A stretch of DNA of 64,000 nt from assembly GCA_028284905.1 (NCBI GenBank), contig JANQQU010000035.1, forward strand, positions 62,001-126,000, in the 5' to 3' direction. Below, piece by piece: positions 57,271 to 64,000 of this stretch. Origin of the DNA: Calditrichia bacterium (GTDB taxonomy: Bacteria; Calditrichota; Calditrichia; RBG-13-44-9; J075). The notes beneath the pieces are model-generated. The model ran no database searches, was not told where the DNA came from, and was given only the letters and a program-made list of their open reading frames with translations. The position numbers and the translations under genes are program-made. Numbering within the stretch: the first letter of the stretch is position 1; every line of letters starts with the position of its first letter.

Positions 57271-58182
57271 ATGATGATTGATGTTAGTCCCAAGTTTAAA
57301 ACATTACGGTATGCGATGGCAAAAGGTACTTTGATCACCAGCCCGGAAACAGTGAACCGGGTATTGGATCGCACTGTGCCGAAAGGCGATGTGCTGGAAG
57401 TGGCCCGTGCCGGCGGGATAAATGCTGCCAAGCGCTGTTCGGATTGGATGATATTCTGTCACAATATGCCCCTCGATTGGGTGGATCTGAAATTTGAATT
57501 TGAGGAAGATCGTATCAAGGTGTTTGCGGAGACCCGGGCGATCTGGAAAACCGGCGTGGAAATGGAAGCGATTGCGGCAGTAACTGGGGCGATGCTCAAT
57601 ATGTACGATATGTTGAAACCGCTTGATGATAATCTGACGATCAGTTCGGTTAAGTTGGTTAAGAAAAAAGGCGGAAAAGGGGATTACCGCGATGGCTTTG
57701 AGAAGAATTTAAAAACTGCTGTTCTGGTAATTTCGGATTCGACATTTGCCGGCGAACGGGAAGACAAATCCGGGAAAATCATTCAGAAGTTTCTTGAGAA
57801 CCAGCCGATCGATGTAACGAACTACGAAGTGTTGCCGGACGAAAAGGATCAAATCAGTGAACGACTGCGGCAGCTGGCCGATGATGAAGGCATCGATCTT
57901 ATTTTCACCACTGGAGGTACTGGCCCCGGACCGCGGGATGTAACCCCGGAAGCTACGGCAGCGGTTATTGTGAAACCATTACCCGGCGTTGCGGAAGCAA
58001 TTCGCAAGCATGGTAAGGATCGCACACCCTACGCGATGCTTTCCCGCGAGGCCTGCGGTATGCGTAATGATACCATCATTATAAATCTTCCCGGAAGTTC
58101 CAAGGGAGCACTGGAAAGTGTGCAGGCGATATTTCCCGGAATTCTACACGCCTTTCCGATGATGCGGGGATTTGGTCATTAA
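57271..58182 (+). CDS. MoaC-MoaB/MogA fusion protein for Moco synthesis
   Basis: This 303-residue protein joins two steps. Residues 1-150 resemble cyclic pyranopterin monophosphate synthase MoaC: GGINAAKRCS (the Lys equivalent to E. coli K51), CHNMPLDW (the expected His), and GVEMEAIAAVTGAMLNMYDM with Asp and Lys in YDMLKPL. Residues 155-303 resemble MoaB/MogA (molybdopterin adenylyltransferase): TTGGTGPGPRDVTPEAT near residue 212, and PGVAEAIRKHG. The usual CHPL after the active-site histidine is CHNM here. GAAGGAG precedes the ATG. Fused moaCB genes are known in several phyla. Confidence 0.9.
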   Translation: MMIDVSPKFKTLRYAMAKGTLITSPETVNRVLDRTVPKGDVLEVARAGGINAAKRCSDWMIFCHNMPLDWVDLKFEFEEDRIKVFAETRAIWKTGVEMEAIAAVTGAMLNMYDMLKPLDDNLTISSVKLVKKKGGKGDYRDGFEKNLKTAVLVISDSTFAGEREDKSGKIIQKFLENQPIDVTNYEVLPDEKDQISERLRQLADDEGIDLIFTTGGTGPGPRDVTPEATAAVIVKPLPGVAEAIRKHGKDRTPYAMLSREACGMRNDTIIINLPGSSKGALESVQAIFPGILHAFPMMRGFGH

Positions 58183-58219
58183 TCTGAAACGATCGCTGCT
58201 GTAAAAACTTACCTGTTAG

Positions 58220-58813
58220 TTAACGCTTCCAGGTGAGTACGAATGCCGGAGGCAGGTTGCGAAAAACCACCCGGCTGCGATGATGATTACCAAATATTTC
58301 GTCCATTTGCCGGCGAAACTTGACCGCAGGGGGCAGGCGGTAGGCATGGACATATTGAAATGTGCGAAAGATACAGCCCGGTGGCATCAGGCGCTGCAGT
58401 GTTTGCAGGATGCCCCGGCGGGTTTTTTCATTCAACACGGCGAAGGGGATGCCGGAAATAATCGCTTTCGCGGGGTCAAAACCGGAGCGTTGATAGAGCT
58501 CATTGGCATTTTCTGCCCGCCCGGCAATAAAGCAAAGCTCGGGAAAACGAGCCTGCAAATGCTGAACGAATTTTGGCTCCAGCTCGATGCCAACATATGC
58601 TCGCTTATCGGGAAGAATTTGCTGAATGTGGCGGGTAAATGCGCCGGTGCCAGGACCCAATTCGAGAATCGTCTCTCCCGGACCGATTTTAATATCTTGC
58701 ACCATTGCTTTTGCCAATTCCGAAGAACTGGGCGTAATTGCGCCTATTTTCGTTGGATTTTTTAAAAACTGCTTAAAAAAATCCAGACGAACGGTTGCTT
58801 GCTTCTCCATCAT
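58220..58813 (-). CDS. Class I methyltransferase, phospholipid N-methyltransferase-like
   Basis: This 197-residue protein has an N-terminal helix then the opening RLDFFKQFLKNPTKIGAITP typical of PmtA-like phospholipid methyltransferases, and motif I ETILELGPGTGAFTRHI near residue 44. Further segments are YVGIELEPKFVQHLQ and IISGIPFAVL. It would use SAM; a lipid substrate such as phosphatidylethanolamine is inferred. rRNA adenine dimethylases share this fold but lack the N-terminal motif. The ATG at 58813 has GGGGACAA upstream; a TTG at 58858 is further from its SD. Confidence 0.75.
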   Translation of the reverse strand: MMEKQATVRLDFFKQFLKNPTKIGAITPSSSELAKAMVQDIKIGPGETILELGPGTGAFTRHIQQILPDKRAYVGIELEPKFVQHLQARFPELCFIAGRAENANELYQRSGFDPAKAIISGIPFAVLNEKTRRGILQTLQRLMPPGCIFRTFQYVHAYRLPPAVKFRRQMDEIFGNHHRSRVVFRNLPPAFVLTWKR

Positions 58814-59031
58814 TTGTCCCCATGGTAAATGCCGGTAAAGATAAAAAGGAAATCTCAAGCGGAGGGTTCAGATAACCTCCATGTTTCCGGAATACTAATT
58901 AAGATACAAAAAATGCCCGTATCCTCAAAATAATCCACCCGGATATTTTATCCAAGAAAAATCAAGAATCACATAATGCCGTTACTTTCTCTGACAGCTT
59001 AAATGCTTGTTTTGTTGCAGTATATCTATTG

Positions 59032-59559
59032 TTAGTAGAAAATTGTTTCGGATGGGTTTTGCTTTGTCAGCAGCATATTCTTCTTACTGGCAGCTGTTTT
59101 AATGCGAACCAAATTGCGTTGCTCCTCAAAGAGTTCAAAAAAGGAAAGATGGGAGACAGTTATTTCTTTTAATTCCTCCAGGGAGATATTGTCAAAAACG
59201 CAGGTTGTGCGGGTTTTCCCAATCGATATTTCTTTCTGCAAAGAATCCAGCACCAGCGGTGTGAGATTTAATTTGATCGAGAATTGTTCCTTTAAATAGT
59301 CAAAAACTTCTTTATCTGCGGATTCAATTTGTTCCTCACGGCCGAGGTAAAGCGCTTGCCCCTTCTTTTGCTGAATAGCCATCTCCAGATCTTCAGTAAA
59401 AAGCATCAAGGTAATTTTAACTGAAGCTGCGTCCTCAGAATAGGATATATCGCAAAGACTGACATAGAGTGGATGCGCGATTAGCGTGTTCGCCGCAGAC
59501 AATACCAGCAAGAAAAAAACGATTTGTAACCTTAAGTTGCGAAATGAGAATTGCTTCAT
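59032..59559 (-). CDS. Secreted DUF6702-like hypothetical protein
   Basis: This 175-residue protein has a signal peptide (about residues 10-28, ending LIAHP). After it comes HPLYVSLCDISYSEDAASVK and later VSHLSFFELFEEQRNLVRIK, which resemble the DUF6702 family of exported proteins. Function is unknown. It lies three bases downstream of the pterin dehydratase gene on the same strand. Confidence 0.7.
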   Translation of the reverse strand: MKQFSFRNLRLQIVFFLLVLSAANTLIAHPLYVSLCDISYSEDAASVKITLMLFTEDLEMAIQQKKGQALYLGREEQIESADKEVFDYLKEQFSIKLNLTPLVLDSLQKEISIGKTRTTCVFDNISLEELKEITVSHLSFFELFEEQRNLVRIKTAASKKNMLLTKQNPSETIFY

Positions 59560-59562
59560 TTT

Positions 59563-59853
59563 TTAATCAACCAGTTGGTTAATTGCTGCCGCTAATTTGA
59601 AATCGAGTGTGGAAATGCCGCCGACATCATGCGTATCGAGATCAATTGTTACCTGGTTATATACATTAAATAAAGCCGGGTGGTGATTCATCTTTTCTGC
59701 GATAACAGCAAGTTGCGAAATAAAGCCGAACGCTTCCACAAAGTCCGCGAATCGTAATTCCCGGTGCAATTTATCGTTTTGCAGGGACCAGCCCGCTAGA
59801 TCGGCCAATCTTTCGTTTATTTCCGCTGTAGTTAATTTTTGACGCTGACTCAT
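59563..59853 (-). CDS. phhB: Pterin-4a-carbinolamine dehydratase
   Basis: This 96-residue protein has the PCD fold and the active-site run MNHHPALFNVYNQVTIDLDT near residue 52, in which His-His and the later Thr-His-Asp are conserved. It dehydrates 4a-hydroxytetrahydrobiopterin in the recycling of pterin cofactors used by aromatic amino acid hydroxylases. No hydroxylase is in the window. The DUF6702-like gene follows immediately. Confidence 0.93.
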   Translation of the reverse strand: MSQRQKLTTAEINERLADLAGWSLQNDKLHRELRFADFVEAFGFISQLAVIAEKMNHHPALFNVYNQVTIDLDTHDVGGISTLDFKLAAAINQLVD

Positions 59854-59932
59854 ACGTGTTCTCCGCTGATGTTATTTTCTATTGTCGTTCAAAGTAAACC
59901 GGGAGTTTAACGATTTCAAGTTGTTTTGGGTT

Positions 59933-60520
59933 TCATCTAAGCACCTTCTTAATTTTTTCCAGATCTCCCGGGCGGTTCACATTGGCAATCCAGTGGGGAT
60001 TATAGTTGGCAAATTCTGCTGGCAGATCAATAATATCGGCGTTTAAATCCGTGACAATTTTTCGCAGGGAATATGTTCCGCGCAATATAAACCCTTCGAG
60101 AGCGTCTGCCAGTGCTGCTGGCCAAATGGAAACGAGCGGCTCCAACCCCAGGTGAGATTGGGCGACAACTGGCACAGCGCCAGAAGAGTGAATCCGGAGC
60201 CGGGCATAAATTGTGGATGCCAACAAAGGCATATCGCAGGGGAGAATTGCTACCAGTGGCGTTTTTACCGTTTTAAGTATGGTATATACGCCACCCAACG
60301 GACCGCAATCGGGGTAGAGATCTTTACATTGTAAAACTTCACCGGTCATATTTTCTGCTGGTTGATTGATGCTAAGCATAACTGTCGGGGATATTTCCCG
60401 GGCAAGATTTAGCGCATGCTCTAAGAGGGAAATACCCTGAAAACCGGCTTTGGTTTTCGGCGAGCCAAAGCGGGTGCTTCGGCCACCTGCTATAATTGCT
60501 GCACTTAGTTTCTCCTGCAT
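59933..60520 (-). CDS. mobA: Molybdenum cofactor guanylyltransferase MobA
   Basis: This 195-residue protein has the nucleotidyltransferase motif AAIIAGGRSTRFGSPKTK near residue 7, DCGPLGGVYTIL near 72 and LPCDMPLLA near 90, the GTP- and metal-binding set of MobA. It attaches GMP to Moco to make the bis-MGD form used by DMSO-reductase-family enzymes such as formate dehydrogenase. The ATG at 60520 is favoured, with GGGG seven bases upstream; an ATG four codons earlier has no SD. Confidence 0.9.
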   Translation of the reverse strand: MQEKLSAAIIAGGRSTRFGSPKTKAGFQGISLLEHALNLAREISPTVMLSINQPAENMTGEVLQCKDLYPDCGPLGGVYTILKTVKTPLVAILPCDMPLLASTIYARLRIHSSGAVPVVAQSHLGLEPLVSIWPAALADALEGFILRGTYSLRKIVTDLNADIIDLPAEFANYNPHWIANVNRPGDLEKIKKVLR

Positions 60521-60670
60521 GTCTAACCCCATAATCGATATCTGGAAATTTAAATAGCTTCCTACTCCAAAGTCGAGAAGTAATTATCGCCGCTCACTGC
60601 GGACTTCATCTTTAAGAAAGTAAAGATTTTCGGAAACAAAAAATGGTTTGTGCTGTATGATAATCATATC

Positions 60671-60686
60671 TACTATAAATATAGTA
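60671..60686. promoter_or_regulatory. Short palindrome upstream of the PD40 gene
   Basis: TACTAT-AAAT-ATAGTA is a 6-4-6 inverted repeat 22 bases before the GTG start. It could be a regulator site or the tip of a leader hairpin. Confidence 0.3.
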
Positions 60687-60708
60687 ATAATACTAAAGGG
60701 GTAGGATT

Positions 60709-61614
60709 GTGTCTATTCAGAAAATTATTCTCGCAATTAGTTGCATAGTGTTATTCAGTATTGCACTGTTCGGGCAAGATGAAATGTCCGAACCGGCCGT
60801 GTTTGTCGAAGGTATTATATCGACGGATTCTGTCGAGTATTACCCGGCGTTTATGCCCGATGGTAAAACCGTTTATTTTGGGCGAACCGCTGGATTTACG
60901 ACGGGCGCCCGTCGTTCGATTTTTGTGTCTCATCGGAAAAACGGGGAATGGGGCATACCAGTAGTTGCGCCCTTTTCCGGAAAATATTCCGATAATTCAC
61001 CGTTCATCACCGGAGATGGAAAGCAACTCTTTTTCACTTCGAAGCGTCCGGTAGATGGCAAACCGAAAGAGGATTCCGATATTTGGATGATGGAAAAAAA
61101 CGGAGATGCCTGGGGGCCACCGGTTCATCTGGGAAGCCTGGTAAACTCGGATGAAAGTGAATATGCCCCATCAGTGACGCTTGATGGCACCTTGTATTTT
61201 GGTTCTACCCGCGAAGGGGGCATCGGTTGGGGGGATGTTTATCGCTCCCGAAAAGTGAATGGTGTTTATCAGGCACCGGAAAATCTCGGCACGGCAATTA
61301 ATACCAGTGATGGGGAATGGGGCAGTATTATCGCGCCGGATGAAAGCTTCCTGATTTTTGAAGCTTCCGGCCGCCGGGAAAACCTTTCCGAGTCTGGCGA
61401 TCTTTACATCAGTTTTAATAAAAAGGGGCAATGGTCTCCGGCGAAACATCTGGGAGAAATGATGAACAGCAGCGGCAGCGATTTGGCGCCGCGTCTTTCC
61501 CAGGATGGAAAGACGCTTTTCTATTCGCGTAGCGATGTGTATTATAAAGATGTCGATATTCTGTACATAGATTTGGAGACGGTACTGAAAATTGGCCGGG
61601 CTTCAAATCCGTGA
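60709..61614 (+). CDS. Secreted PD40/WD40-like beta-propeller protein
   Basis: This 301-residue protein starts at GTG after AAAGGGGTAGG. A signal peptide (residues 5-22, ending LFGQ) is followed by repeats of the PD40 (TolB-like) type, e.g. YYPAFMPDGKTVYFGR, SPFITGDGKQLFFTSK, YAPSVTLDGTLYFGST and LAPRLSQDGKTLFYSR. It is a periplasmic or outer-membrane-associated propeller of unknown ligand. The next gene begins 26 bases later and may be co-transcribed. Confidence 0.85.
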   Translation: MSIQKIILAISCIVLFSIALFGQDEMSEPAVFVEGIISTDSVEYYPAFMPDGKTVYFGRTAGFTTGARRSIFVSHRKNGEWGIPVVAPFSGKYSDNSPFITGDGKQLFFTSKRPVDGKPKEDSDIWMMEKNGDAWGPPVHLGSLVNSDESEYAPSVTLDGTLYFGSTREGGIGWGDVYRSRKVNGVYQAPENLGTAINTSDGEWGSIIAPDESFLIFEASGRRENLSESGDLYISFNKKGQWSPAKHLGEMMNSSGSDLAPRLSQDGKTLFYSRSDVYYKDVDILYIDLETVLKIGRASNP

Positions 61615-61640
61615 TTGCGAAAAGAGCAGAGGAAATTTAC

Positions 61641-62555
61641 ATGTATAAGTGGATCGTCTTATGGTTGTTGTTCAGTTCATTCTTGGCCGCTCAACAGGTG
61701 GCTGATACCGCCTGGATTCCGGAAATTATTCAACCGGCCTATTCATCCGGAAAAGGCCCGGTTGTCAAGATCGATGAAGCACATAATAACTTCCATAAAG
61801 CCGGCGAGCGCTACTGGGTGTTTGCAGAACTATTGCGGCGCGATGGGTATCAGGTTGCACCGTTTCAGGAAAATTTTAGTGCAAGCAGCCTGGAAGGAAC
61901 GGACATATTAGTAATTTCCAATGCATTAAATGCGGTCAATCTCGGGAACTGGTCTTTACCAAATCCTTCCGCTTTTAGCCGGGATGAGATTGCTGCCATT
62001 CGTGACTGGGTCTATGCAGGTGGTGCATTGTTTCTGATTGCCGATCATATGCCATTTCCCGGCGCAGCTGCAGATCTGGCAATGGCGTTCGGTGTTCAGT
62101 TTAGCAACGGATTTGCGATGGATACCACCAAGCGTCGACCGCCAGACATCTTCCGGCGGGATGATGGACTTCTAAAGGAACATCCGATTACAAAGGGCCG
62201 CTCATCGGAAGAACGTATTACATCTGTCGCAACATTTACCGGCCAGGCATTTCTCGGTGGTAGTAAGCTGCAACCGATACTCGAACTGAGTGATAACTTC
62301 CTGAATCTAATGCCGGAAACTGCCTGGCGCTTCGAGGAAGCAACAACGAAAACTGCTCCCGCCGCTGGCTGGACGCAATTAGGGGCAATGCAATTTGGAA
62401 AAGGAAAAATTGTCTTTTCCGGAGAGGCAGCGATGTTCAGCGCCCAGCTGGCCGGTCCGCAAAAATTTACGATGGGAATGAACCATCCCGATGCCAAAGA
62501 AAACGCCCGTTTTCTCCTTAATATTTTGCATTGGCTCTCCGGTTTGCTCCCATAA
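61641..62555 (+). CDS. Secreted DUF4350-like protein
   Basis: This 304-residue protein has a signal peptide (MYKWIVLWLLFSSFLAAQQ). The body shows a Rossmann/GATase-like layout with VKIDEAHNNFHKAGERYWVF near residue 41, DILVISNALNAV near 87 and WVYAGGALFLIADHMPFPGA near 124, as in DUF4350 and related GldG-like domains. The function is unknown. The ATG at 61641 follows AGAGGA by seven bases; a GTG at 61611 overlaps the previous stop and has no signal peptide. Confidence 0.72.
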   Translation: MYKWIVLWLLFSSFLAAQQVADTAWIPEIIQPAYSSGKGPVVKIDEAHNNFHKAGERYWVFAELLRRDGYQVAPFQENFSASSLEGTDILVISNALNAVNLGNWSLPNPSAFSRDEIAAIRDWVYAGGALFLIADHMPFPGAAADLAMAFGVQFSNGFAMDTTKRRPPDIFRRDDGLLKEHPITKGRSSEERITSVATFTGQAFLGGSKLQPILELSDNFLNLMPETAWRFEEATTKTAPAAGWTQLGAMQFGKGKIVFSGEAAMFSAQLAGPQKFTMGMNHPDAKENARFLLNILHWLSGLLP

Positions 62556-62799
62556 TTGGCATCGAAAAATATGCTGGATTTCATAATAGGAATTCCCGGA
62601 TGATGTCCAGCACCCAACTTGTTTCTCCTATCATTAGCAGCAGCGCTTCCTGCCTGTATCCTGAAAATTTAAATATCACCCACCGAAAACCTGTTTCTTT
62701 TACAATGAAAGTTGCTTAATCTGGTAATCATCCTTACAGCAAAATTCGAAATAAATTGATAAATCTATGGTTTACTACCCGTCAATAGAAAGGAAGAAT

Positions 62800-64000
62800 A
62801 TGAGGAAAAAAGTAGCGATCTATGACTGGCAAAAACTCGTCGATCGCCAGCCGGCTTATGCCCTGGTGCTGGATACCGATCTGGTAATCGTCCGTTACGA
62901 TGAAGATGTTTCTGTGCTCTTCGGGCGTTGTCTGCACCGTGGGGCTTTAATGGCTGATGGCCATGTCGATGGTGATAATCTTATTTGTGGTGTGCATCAT
63001 TGGGATTATCGTATCGATACGGGCATCAGTGAGTATAACAATGCAGAAGTGCTGCATAAATTTACCGCGATAGTCGAGGATGATCAGGTCTGGGTCGATG
63101 AGGAGGAGGTGCGGGAATTTCAGGAGAAAAACCCATTGCTGATTCCCCGTCAGGAATATTTAGGCGCATACGAAGCCACTCATCCCGCAGAAGAAGAGCC
63201 GAAAACCGCGGAAATCCATCGCCTGGCGAAATACGGATTGGAAAAAGACGGTCACCATGGCCCGGTGGGATCGATGGGCGTGGGCTCCCAACATTTACCC
63301 AGGTGGGATAATATTCAGATCTTGCCGGCCCAACTAGCACGACTCCCACTGATGGAAGATGAAGCCGTCGGTACTGAACTGGTTATCGGACCAAACGCCC
63401 GGAAACCACTGACGATGAAAATTCCGATCTTTGTTTCTGACATGAGTTTCGGAGCGTTGTCCGAAGAATCAAAAATTGCCCTGGCTCGCGGTGCAGAAAT
63501 GGCTGGTTCCGGTATCTGTTCAGGAGAGGGGGGCATGTTGCCGGAAGAGCAGGAAGAGAATTCCTATTATCTCTATGAACTGGCTTCGGCAAAATTTGGC
63601 TTCGAAATGGAGTTGATGAAAAAAGTACAGGCCTTCCATTTTAAAGGCGGGCAAGGAGCAAAAACCGGCACCGGCGGGCATCTACCCGGCCATAAAAACA
63701 AAGGGAAAATTAGCCAGGTGCGTAAGATACCGGAAGGCACTTCGGCGATTTCGCCACCCCGTTTTGCTGATTTTAACTGCGAAGATGATTTTCGCCATTT
63801 TGCTGATGCAGTCCGTAAGGAAACCGGGGGCATTCCGATTGGTTTTAAACTGTCTGCCAATCATATCGAAGAAGATATCGATGCGGCGATTCGGGTCGGC
63901 GTAGACTATATCATTCTCGATGGCCGCGGTGGTGGCACTGGCGCCGCGCCTTTAATTTTCCGCGATCATATTTCCGTACCAACGATCCCCGCACTGGCCC
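62800..64000 (+). CDS. Rieske/FMN-binding glutamate-synthase-domain protein (3' end beyond window)
   Basis: The frame opens at ATG 62800 (MRKKVAIYDWQKLVDRQPAY) after AAAGGAAG and stays open to the window end (400 codons seen). Residues 1-110 have a Rieske [2Fe-2S] site, CLHRG then CGVHHWDY (CxH...CxxH). After a linker comes a glutamate-synthase FMN-domain (GltB_2 family): FVSDMSFGALSEESKIALAR near 211, GICSGEGGM near 235, KGGQGAKTGTGGHLPG near 284 and YIILDGRGGGTGAAP near 368. The domain lacks the amidotransferase part, so it is not the classical GOGAT; substrate is unknown. Confidence 0.85.
   Translation, partial: MRKKVAIYDWQKLVDRQPAYALVLDTDLVIVRYDEDVSVLFGRCLHRGALMADGHVDGDNLICGVHHWDYRIDTGISEYNNAEVLHKFTAIVEDDQVWVDEEEVREFQEKNPLLIPRQEYLGAYEATHPAEEEPKTAEIHRLAKYGLEKDGHHGPVGSMGVGSQHLPRWDNIQILPAQLARLPLMEDEAVGTELVIGPNARKPLTMKIPIFVSDMSFGALSEESKIALARGAEMAGSGICSGEGGMLPEEQEENSYYLYELASAKFGFEMELMKKVQAFHFKGGQGAKTGTGGHLPGHKNKGKISQVRKIPEGTSAISPPRFADFNCEDDFRHFADAVRKETGGIPIGFKLSANHIEEDIDAAIRVGVDYIILDGRGGGTGAAPLIFRDHISVPTIPALA

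Noticed and set aside
62556-62799. Small frame at 62531-62719 as a gene between the DUF4350-like and Rieske genes
   Set aside because: It overlaps the end of the DUF4350-like gene, has no SD and no recognisable composition, and the gap shows no other feature.

Overview
The window is a contiguous bacterial chromosome segment. It probably comes from a relative of the Fibrobacteres-Chlorobi-Bacteroidetes superphylum, with Calditrichota- or KSB1-like lineages as the best guess. That guess rests on the look of EF-Tu, RpoB and RpoC and on accessory families such as the PD40 propeller, GHL10 and Rieske-GltS proteins. The lineage was not tested by alignment. Shine-Dalgarno (SD) sequences are clear throughout, and TTG and GTG starts are frequent. 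No insertion sequence, prophage, CRISPR array or rRNA gene was seen.

Layout. (1) 1-9514, all on the minus strand: mtnA, a pteridine-reductase-like SDR, a zinc-ribbon/TPR/TonB-C-like membrane protein, a NUDIX hydrolase, a CYTH protein, ftsX-ftsE, a methyltransferase, icd, an FmdB-type zinc ribbon and a cold-shock-domain protein. (2) 9869-41146, plus strand: the gene-expression block, with four tRNAs, tuf, rpmG, tRNA-Trp, secE, nusG, rplKAJL, rpoBC, rpsLG, fusA, the S10 and spc operons, secY, map, infA, rpmJ, rpsMKD, rpoA and rplQ. The str, S10, spc and alpha operons run head to tail. A terminator-like hairpin lies between rpoB and rpoC, a terminator plus a sigma-70-type promoter lie between rpoC and rpsL, and a terminator follows rplQ. 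(3) 41264-45565, plus strand: a GHL10 protein translationally coupled to hutU, then mnmA and a small ArsC/Spx-family gene. (4) 45643-55761: two zinc peptidases (M42, M28), a DUF1835 protein, a nucleotide-transporter-like HEAT protein, an ECF sigma factor with a membrane partner, YbjQ, a small membrane protein and a TPR/periplasmic-binding protein. (5) 55958-60520: molybdenum cofactor genes (moaA, a moaC-moaB/mog fusion, mobA) behind a promoter and a predicted Moco riboswitch, interleaved with a methyltransferase, a DUF6702-like protein and a pterin dehydratase. (6) 60709-64000: a PD40 propeller protein, a DUF4350-like secreted protein, and a Rieske/glutamate-synthase-domain protein cut by the window end.

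The strongest unusual signal is at 45227-45565. This ArsC/Spx-family gene has an in-frame TGA exactly where the first cysteine of the redox motif CxxC should be (TGA-Ser-Thr-Cys). It has a good SD before the upstream ATG. Seventeen bases after the TGA there is a GGUC apical loop on a perfect 5-bp stem with a further 3-bp lower stem, which has the layout of a bacterial SECIS element. I read it as a selenoprotein that a standard gene caller truncates to start after the redox site. The Moco riboswitch and the MoaC-MoaB fusion fit an organism that makes molybdenum enzymes; selenoprotein formate dehydrogenase would be a natural partner, but no such enzyme and no sel gene is in this window.
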